DNA of 64,000 nt from Cyclina sinensis (lineage: Eukaryota > Mollusca > Bivalvia > Venerida > Veneridae). The notes beneath the pieces were generated by a model. It was not told the DNA's origin. It did no database searches and was given only the letters and a program-made list of their open reading frames with translations. How positions within the stretch are numbered: the stretch's first letter is position 1; every line of letters begins with the position of its first letter. A program made the translations under genes and the position numbers. Positions 57,074-64,000 of this stretch are shown here, one piece after another. The DNA lies in contig JAAONU010000120.1 in the NCBI GenBank assembly GCA_012932295.1, forward strand, positions 1 through 64,000, in the 5' to 3' direction.

Positions 57074-58030
57074 GTAACTTTTGAAGTTCCTTACCTTCCG
57101 CCGAAAGCCAGGGAAAATTAGGTCGAACAGCTACTTTGCAAGTAGAAGAACGCAGTTCCTCTGCTAAAATGTACATGTATTTACAGTTTAATGAGTTTTA
57201 GAACCGCTTCTACATAAATAGGCATTAGACAGGCAACTTTACACTCGTGTTTGAAAGAACAAAAGCAATGTACTTTTCATACAATACATTTAATATATTC
57301 GGATAATAAGGGTAAAACCCGGGAGGGAATTAAATAATAACAACCTTGTTATTTATAGATTATATTTGTCAACAATATATTTTCATTAAAAAGATGTTTT
57401 TACTTATTAAAATTGCGTACATATTTCGAATTTTAGAAATCAGCTGTTTTGGCAAATACCTCAAGTTGAATTCTTTTGCAACAATGGTCAATGTTGAATT
57501 TGGCAATATTTTGAAATCATGTCAGTATAAACAAACATGTCAGTGTGTCAAAATTTGACAGTGACGTGGTCAGTTTAAGTTCATGGACTATTTATTTTTT
57601 CAGACTAGATGACACGTGGCTTTCTTTAAATTACGCCAAAGATACTATCAGAGGTGAAGTGAGAATTAAGATACAAAAACAACTGCATTATAAAGGGAGA
57701 AGTTTCCTTTCTACATAACATGAACATTGCTTGTACTACAAGTACTTGTACTTAAAGTATACCATGAAGTGTGTTAAAGTCTTGTTTTCAGACCCAGATG
57801 TATACCACTAAGTGTGTTAAAGTCTTGTTTTCAGACCCAGAAGGGATCATTGCTCTTCGTTTATTGTTTTCCTCATATGTATGAATTTTTTGACGCTATA
57901 ATCGTTGTAAAATCATTTATGCAAATATAATATACTGTATATTCTATTGTTCTGGTTTTATTGTGTTATTGTGCATAAGGGTTGTTTTTCGGCTAGTCCA
58001 GAAATGTGTCGAATGAGTAAAATATTCACA
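57074..58030. repeat. Mostly unique; 46-bp tandem pair at 57755-57842
   Basis: TATACCA(T/C)(G/T)AAGTGTG, TTAAAGTCTTGTTTTCAGAC, CCAGA occurs twice in a row. The rest shows no gene; a 70-codon frame at 57346-57558 is unsupported. Confidence 0.6.
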
Positions 58031-58074
58031 ATTGTTTATCAGGCGTTATGGTCACAGATACATATTGATTGCAT

Positions 58075-58690
58075 TTACAGTACTCAAAACATTAAGTGAC
58101 TGTGCTGCTTTTACAGTACTCAAAACATTAAGTGACTGTGCTGCTTTTACAGTACTCAAAACATTAAGTGACTGTGCTACTTTTACAGTACTCAAAACAT
58201 TAAGTGACCGTGCTGCTTTTACAGTACTCAAAACATTAAGTGACTGTGCTGCTTTTACAGTACTCAAAACATTAAGTGACCGTGCTGCTTTTACAGTACT
58301 CAAAACATTAAGTGACCGTGCTGCTTTTACAGTACTCAAAACATTAAGTGACCGTGCTGCTTTTACAGTACTCAAAACATTAAGTGACCGTGCTGCTTTT
58401 ACAGTACTCAAAACATTAAGTGACTGTGCTGCTTTTACAGTACTCAAAACATTAAGTGACCGTGCTGCTTTTACAGTACTCAAAACATTAAGTGACCGTG
58501 CTGCTTTTACAGTACTCAAAACATTAAGTGACCGTGCTGCTTTTACAGTACTCAAAACATTAAGTGACTGTGCTGTTTTTACAGTACTCAAAACATTAAG
58601 TGACCGTGCTGCTTTTACAGTACTCAAAACATTAAGTGACTGTGCTGCTTTTACAGTACTCAAAACATTAAGTGACTGTGCTGCTTTTCG
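58075..58690. repeat. 36-bp minisatellite, 17 units
   Basis: Unit ACAGTACTCAAAACATTAAG + TGACCGTGCTGCTTTT. Nearly all variation is C/T at one site (GACCGTG/GACTGTG). Because 36 is divisible by three and the unit has no stop in one frame on each strand, long frames arise on both strands (235 codons plus, 219 minus). Neither has flanking coding character, so no gene is called. Confidence 0.95.
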
Positions 58691-59800
58691 ATTTTTGGTA
58701 TATACTGGCATTACAGCTTGTGAGTCATCGGAATTTTAATGGGAAAAAGAAAAACAACAAACAAACAAATAAAACACGAAGTACGTAAGGTGAAGTTTGA
58801 ACCCGAGACCTCCCCTCTCAAGAACCAACATTTTAACCACTGCGCTTTTCAAAGAGTTTTACCGTCGTATCATATATATTATATAAATCATCTCCAGTAT
58901 CCTGTTAGTTGGCGAGAAACTGAAGAGAGCTGGAACTTGAGAAACAAATAAATTTATGCAATATTTATTCTTCCACTTCCCTTTACATTTTATACAGACA
59001 AGCCTTGGACACATTCATGTATCAACTTGCATTCACTTCTTGTCATAAATGTTACATAACCTATCAACCTGCATTTTATCTGGTTGTTAACAATCCTTTT
59101 TTTCTTCATAGTTAAAGCCCATAGAGACACCTACGTTTATCATATCAATTCCATCCACACCTCCCTATGTACTTATATATCATGTAACCTTATGTCAATG
59201 TTACTTGAGGTTATATAGCGGTCAGCTTGTCGGATAAGGTACAGATGAATACTTTTCACCGCTTAAACAATTTATATAAAAGTAAATTGCGAAGGTTAGA
59301 AAGTAGGTAATTATGTTGGTGTCCCACGATCTATTGCGCAGGTTAGAAAGTATTTAAGTGATTGTGTTGGTGTCTCACGATCTATTAGACTGTTTTCTGT
59401 TACGTCAAGTAGAACAAGAAATAATACACTGAATAAAGTAAATCTCTTTAAATTTGATATTTGACTCTTTAGCTCAGTTAACTTTTTTAATTTCTTCAGT
59501 AATGTCTGACAATTTCTGTTAAGTCTTCGAAAGCATGTTTATACAATCATTTTCAGTCTGCATCTTTATTTATAAAGAAACAAATCGGACTTGTATACCT
59601 CTGTCAGTCTTTTTAATCTACATTAATTTTGATAATCTAAAATATATATATTATATATCAAGGCTTCTTTTTTCTAAGATCTACGTATTTGCGATTAATA
59701 GAAAGTTTAGGTAGTTCAGTCCTATGTAATATTTTGACCGTTTTTTCCGGACAGTCCATCAAACCAAGAAGTAGGCTATTATTTATTTATGAGAATTAAA
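58691..59800. other. No gene; tRNA-like fragment on the minus strand at 58795-58850
   Basis: The minus strand has GCGCAGTGGTTAAAATGTTG and GAGGTCTCGGGTTCAAACTT, a box A/box B pair with no acceptor pairing. The pair GCGAAGGTTAGAAAGTAGG / GCGCAGGTTAGAAAGTATT at about 59288 and 59336, each followed by TGTTGGTGTC(C/T)CACGATC, marks a ~48-bp local duplication. Otherwise AT-rich. Confidence 0.5.
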
Positions 59801-61733
59801 ACAAGAGGGCCATGATGGCCCTAAATCGCTCACCTGAGTCTCATTGCTCATGTTACAAATATCCTTATTGGTTTAAAGTTTTTTTATTGGTGCAAGTTTG
59901 AAAAGCTTTGCAATAAGTTTGAAGACTCTGGGTGTAATGGTACTCAATTTTTTTAGCAGAAATAGTTTTACTCTACAGGTCCCTGTGACTTTGACCTTTG
60001 ACCTACAGACCCCAAAAACAATAAGGTTCTTCTAATATAATAACCCTATAAAGTTTGAAAGTTCTGGGTGTAATGATACTCCAGTTTCTGAGAAGAAATA
60101 GTTTTCACTCTACAGGTCCCTGTGACCTTAACTTTTGACCTACTGACCCCAAAAAATGATTGGGTCCTTTTACTGAGTAAAGACAATCATTCTATGAAGT
60201 TTGAAGGCTCTGGGTAAAATGGTACTCCAGTTACTGAGCAGAAACAGTTTTCACTCTACAGGTCCCTGTGAACTTAACCGTTGACCTATGGACCCTCAAA
60301 ACAATAGGGTTCTTCTAATACAATTATCCTATAAAGTTTGAAGGCTCTGGGTGTAATGGTACCACAGTTACTCTGCAGGAATAGTTTTCACTCTACATGT
60401 CCCTGTGACCCTGACCTTTGACATACTAGCCCCAAAAACAAAATTGTTTTTCTATTTAGTAAAAGGAATCATCCTATGAAGTTTGGAGGCTCTGGGCGAA
60501 ATGGTAATCCTGTTATTGAGTGGAAATGGTTTTCACTCTAGAGGTCCCTTTGACCTTGACCTTTCACCTACTGACCCAAAACACAAACGTTTTTTTTTTT
60601 ACCTCAATAAGGGCAATAACCCTGTGAAGTTTAAAGGCTTTGGGTCAATTGGTACTCACGTTATTGAAAGGAAACGAAGTGTGACAGACAGAGAGACAAA
60701 CAAACACCCATGGACAAGGCAAAAACAATATGTTTCCAACAGAAGGGGGTCGGGGGGAGACATAACAACAAACAATTGAAGGTATAGCCCTTGGTGTTTC
60801 AGAGCAGCAGATTTTTTAGATTTTCACTATATAAATCCTTGTGTAAAATCAAATGACCCCCCAGGTGTGGCCAGTTTTGACCCCAGGGTCATGATTTGAA
60901 CAAACTTGGTAGAGGTCCACTAGACAATGCTGCACACATAATATCTAAACTCTAGGCCTTGTGGTTTCTGACAAGAAGCTTTTTAAAACTTTTCATATAT
61001 AACTCTAGGTAAAACATGTGACCCCTGGGGCGGGGCTTTTTTGACCCAGGGGCTATGATTTGAACAAACTTGGTAGAGGTCCTCTTGACAATGCTACATA
61101 CAAAATATTTAAGCTCTATGCCCTTTGGTTTCTGATGTGAAGACTTTTTAAACTTTTTCCTATATAACTCTATGTAAACAAGTGATCCCAGGGGCAGGGC
61201 TTATTTTGACCCAGTGGCTATGATTTGAACAAACTTAGTAGAGGTCCACTGGACAATGCTGCACACCAAATATCTAAACTCTAGGCCTTGTGGTTTCTGA
61301 CAAGAAGATTTTTAAGTTTTCCCTATATAAATCTATGTAAAATCAACTGACCACTGGGGTGGTGTCAGTTTTGACCCCACGGTCATAATTTGAACAAACT
61401 TGGTAGAGGTCTACTAGATGATGTTTCATACCAAATATCTAAGCTCCAGGCCTTGGGGTTTCGGAGAAGAAGATTTTTAAAGATCCAACTTTTAAAATTT
61501 AATTTTAGCTCCAGCGAACAAGAAATGCAATGGACCAGAACCATTTGAACAATCTTGGTAGAGCTTCATGCAAGGATCATATCAGGCAAGTTTCATTTAA
61601 TTTGGCCCTTTGGTTTCAGAGGAGATGTCATTTGAATGAAAAGTTGACGACGGACGGACGGACGACGGACGATGGACAAAGACTGAGCAGAAAAGCTCAC
61701 CCTGAGCACTTTGTACTCAGGTGAGCTAAAAAA
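59801..61733 (-). repeat. AGCTCACCTG element, long copy in reverse orientation
   Basis: Left: ACAAGAGGGCCATGATGGCC, CTAAATCGCTCACCTGAG, which is the reverse of the right ends of the other copies. Then about six ~145-bp units (GGTCCCTGTGACCTTGACCT, AAGTTTGAAGGCTCTGGGTG), then four ~190-bp units (GAACAAACTTGGTAGAGGTC, CCTTGTGGTTTCTGACAAGA). The right end is a GACGGACGGACGACGGACGA tract, AAAAGCTCACCCTGAGCACT, and ACTCAGGTGAGCTAAAA. No transposase-like ORF; the frame at 60483-60779 is repeat translation. Confidence 0.8.
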
Positions 61734-63189
61734 GCAGAGAGCATACAACATACACTTCTTTCCCACTTCCAGTTATTGCATAAAAATAATCACTTTTGTT
61801 AATGCATTTTCTGCATAGAATTACGTTCGTTCATGCATTTAACTGAAACTTCTTGCATAAAAATATTCATTTTATGCACATAATTATAAAAGACACTATA
61901 TTGCATAAAAATATACATTTCTTGTTCACGCATACCACTGACACATAAGGCATTAAGATACTGACGTACGAATGGAAGCGAACACGTAACTCAAACAGAA
62001 AGCTCTGTGTCTGTGCTTTAACAAGGTCATTTCTGTTTAAAAAAAAACATAATGAGAAATCTTTTTTATGTAATATCAATTTATCAGTGAGAGTGTAAAC
62101 TATAAATATACATGCTAATCTAGAACTAAGCTCAGGTCAATAAAACTGTGTTGCGACTTAAATACTGACCGGTTTTATCATTAACTTGTCCATCCAATAT
62201 AACACCATTGGCCATTGCTCTTGTTTTGAACTGATCATCCATGTACATTTTTGATAAAGCAGACAAATAACGATAGACTTATCATCTAATATTTTCAATT
62301 TATCGTAAATCTAGAAATGAACAATGTATGTTTTAAATCGCCATAAGATACAATTTGGTTTGGCCAAATCATCATACATGACATCTCACCTGACTTCCAT
62401 GAAACGGAAGTCCTTTCTATGACAATATTTCTATTCTCTATTCTTTAATCTATGTTACTGAAATTTTCGCAAGTGTAACTAGTCATTGTGTAATCCTCAT
62501 GACTGCGAGGGGAAAACCTTGTTACTTATCGAATAGATGGTGAATTTGTGCTGCTGTCAAACACATAATTAAATGGTTAGGGTAAAATCTGTCAGAAACC
62601 ATCAAACTATTTACAATACTAAAACTTTTCTAACCATGACCTTTTAAACGAAAACATCACGAGACCTAGGCGTGAAAATCCTTTAAGTAGTAACAAAACA
62701 TTGTAGACAAAATCTGTCATTTACAATGCATCTTTGATCGACCGAAATAATGATAAACATGAAACTGGGTCACCAGACGCTTGGGCCGGGCGTTGACATG
62801 GTAATATGACCTTTTCGTGACCTTCAATTCATTATTGGTCAAGCAAGAGACTGTTAAACAGGTAAATTATCTTTTTTGGTGACAGCCATCGTCTGTGACT
62901 GCGTATAAACATATTTAGGGACTTCTGTGCCAAATACACCTTTTGTTATAAATCTAGCACATTATTTGTTTTCACACGTCTATTCCCAAGGTCATTCCGG
63001 CGTCTAGACCGACTTAGCCTTGTTTTGTAAATAGAGTAAAATTTAGATTTGAAGACAATCTCCATTATTTCAAATGAAGCATTATACAAGAACCAAATAT
63101 ATGATATAGAAAAAATAAGGTGATTCGTTATTGGGACTAGTTTCTGTTGTTTTAGCGATTTTTAAAAAAATATTTTCAAGCATGTGTAT
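61734..63189. other. No gene seen
   Basis: AT-rich with TTGCATAAAAAT-type motifs repeated at 61770-61915. A 70-codon minus frame (61867-62079) is unsupported. Confidence 0.5.
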
Positions 63190-63492
63190 AGAAGATCAGA
63201 TTAGTGGTCCAGTGCTAACGCGCTGGACTGGTAATCCATGTGACGCAAAATCAATTCTCCACTCCTGCACTGACATTACTAATTGTCTTTTGGATAATAC
63301 ATTAAACAGAGGTCCCATGTATCAGTGCTATACACTGAGCATGCAAAATAACCAGGGGTGTCTCTGGCATTGGATGCTTTTTTTGTATCTTGCACCATCC
63401 CCCGCAACATAAAATAACTAATCTCTGGAGGGAGCTTCGGTCATATGGGCAACCGGAACCGACGATATATAAACTCAGATAGATAGATAGAT
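63190..63492 (+). repeat. tRNA-derived SINE, full length
   Basis: Head GATTAGTGGTCCAGTGCTAA and CAATTCTCCACTC; body GGTCCCATGTATCAGTGC, GGGGTGTCTCTGGCATTGG, TATCTTGCACCATCC, CGGTCATATGGGCAACCGG; tail (GATA)n. Same blocks and order as 12027-12291. The 93-codon frame over it is not a gene. Confidence 0.8.
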
Positions 63493-63844
63493 CGACATGG
63501 AAGTAAGTGGTTTTACACTAGTTACACTTCGCAGCCCCCGATACATGTACTGACGGAAAAATATAACTGTGCACACTAAAATACTTAATATCTTTTATTA
63601 GGTATAAAATTATTTTAGCAGATTTCTTTTGTGTAATTCACAAGGTAATCTTGTTTCAATAATACTGCTTTTCGCGAGTTGCACGTGCAAAATGTATAGC
63701 CCGTAACGGTCGCGCTTTTTACGTGTTTCTTTATGTTAACATCCTCGTACATGCTGTTTCGAGTTATTTTAACCGTCAAATTATAGTGAGCTACCCAGCA
63801 GTTCAGAAAAACACCTTCATTTGGATTTTAAGTCTTTGAAGACA
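63493..63844. other. Upstream of the right-edge transposase; transposon end not identified
   Basis: No gene. The left inverted repeat of the Tc1-like element should lie in or near this stretch, but its mate is outside the window, so it cannot be placed. Confidence 0.4.
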
Positions 63845-64000
63845 ATGCCACGCATCTCAGAAAATGATCGCCTACGTGCCGTCGGTATGCTCCAAGCAGG
63901 CATTGCTCAAAATGCGGTTGCGCAGCGTTTTAGTGTTCACCGAAACACCATATCAGCACTTTGGCGACGATTTCAGCAACGTGGCAACGTCCGTGATCTA
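63845..64000 (+). CDS. Tc1-like transposase, N-terminus (cut by window end)
   Basis: Open from the ATG at 63845 for 52 codons to the window end without a break: MPRISENDRLRAVGMLQAG, then AVAQRFSVHRNTISALWRRF. This is the helix-turn-helix DNA-binding part of Tc1-family transposases (GML.AG...VA..F.V...TI..LWRRF) and resembles the transposase at 9362-10392. Base composition is more GC-rich than the surroundings. The catalytic domain lies beyond the window, so intactness is unknown. Confidence 0.8.
   Translation, partial: MPRISENDRLRAVGMLQAGIAQNAVAQRFSVHRNTISALWRRFQQRGNVRDL

Noticed and set aside
58032..58739. 235-codon plus-strand and 219-codon minus-strand ORFs
   Set aside because: Both are translations of one 36-bp tandem repeat whose length is a multiple of three; no start context, domain or splice support.

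Overview
This is eukaryotic nuclear DNA: AT-rich, almost no long reading frames, one multi-exon gene with GT/AG splice sites, and a dense mix of tandem repeats, tRNA- and 5S-derived SINEs, DNA transposons and LINE debris. The repeat families (pogo/Tigger, Tc1, a Harbinger-like MITE, and 'AGCTCACCTG' elements with GTCCGTC-rich ends) and the animal genes suggest a lophotrochozoan, most likely a bivalve mollusc. That assignment is inference; no species is claimed.

Left third (1-31.1 kb): a tandem segmental duplication of about three units, A (1 to ~11.39 kb), B (~11.39-22.93 kb) and C (22.93 to ~29.19 kb). Each unit carries one minus-strand, single-exon glycosyltransferase family 31 gene of beta-1,3-galactosyltransferase type. 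All three copies are frame-disrupted: C and B by one indel each at different places, A by many. Unit A is a mosaic, almost identical to C up to about 2.75 kb and then B-like after about 3.0 kb, with the switch inside the galactosyltransferase gene. The units differ by clean insertions: a pogo/Tigger-like element and a Tc1-like element in A, a 465-bp inverted-repeat element in B, and large differences in a 26-bp minisatellite. Several empty sites can be read directly from a sister unit.

Middle (31-42.6 kb): no convincing host gene. It holds a divergent ~60-bp satellite in two opposed blocks around a ~100-bp tandem repeat, several 5S-rRNA-derived repeats, a Harbinger-like MITE sitting inside a LINE-like reading frame, and a CAG/ATC microsatellite beside a short unrecognised minus-strand ORF.

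Right-centre (42.68-50.77 kb): the only intact host gene, an eight-exon, 361-codon seven-transmembrane protein recognisable as GPR143 (ocular albinism 1). Intron 5 starts with about 24 copies of a 44-bp minisatellite. The unit includes the last ~24 nt of exon 5 plus the splice donor, so the array is a series of duplicated exon/donor junctions.

Right end (50.8-64 kb): copies of an element family with a hairpin at each end, a tRNA-Arg-derived SINE flanked by long direct repeats, a 17-copy 36-bp minisatellite open on both strands, a full tRNA-derived SINE, and at the window edge the intact start of a second Tc1-like transposase.
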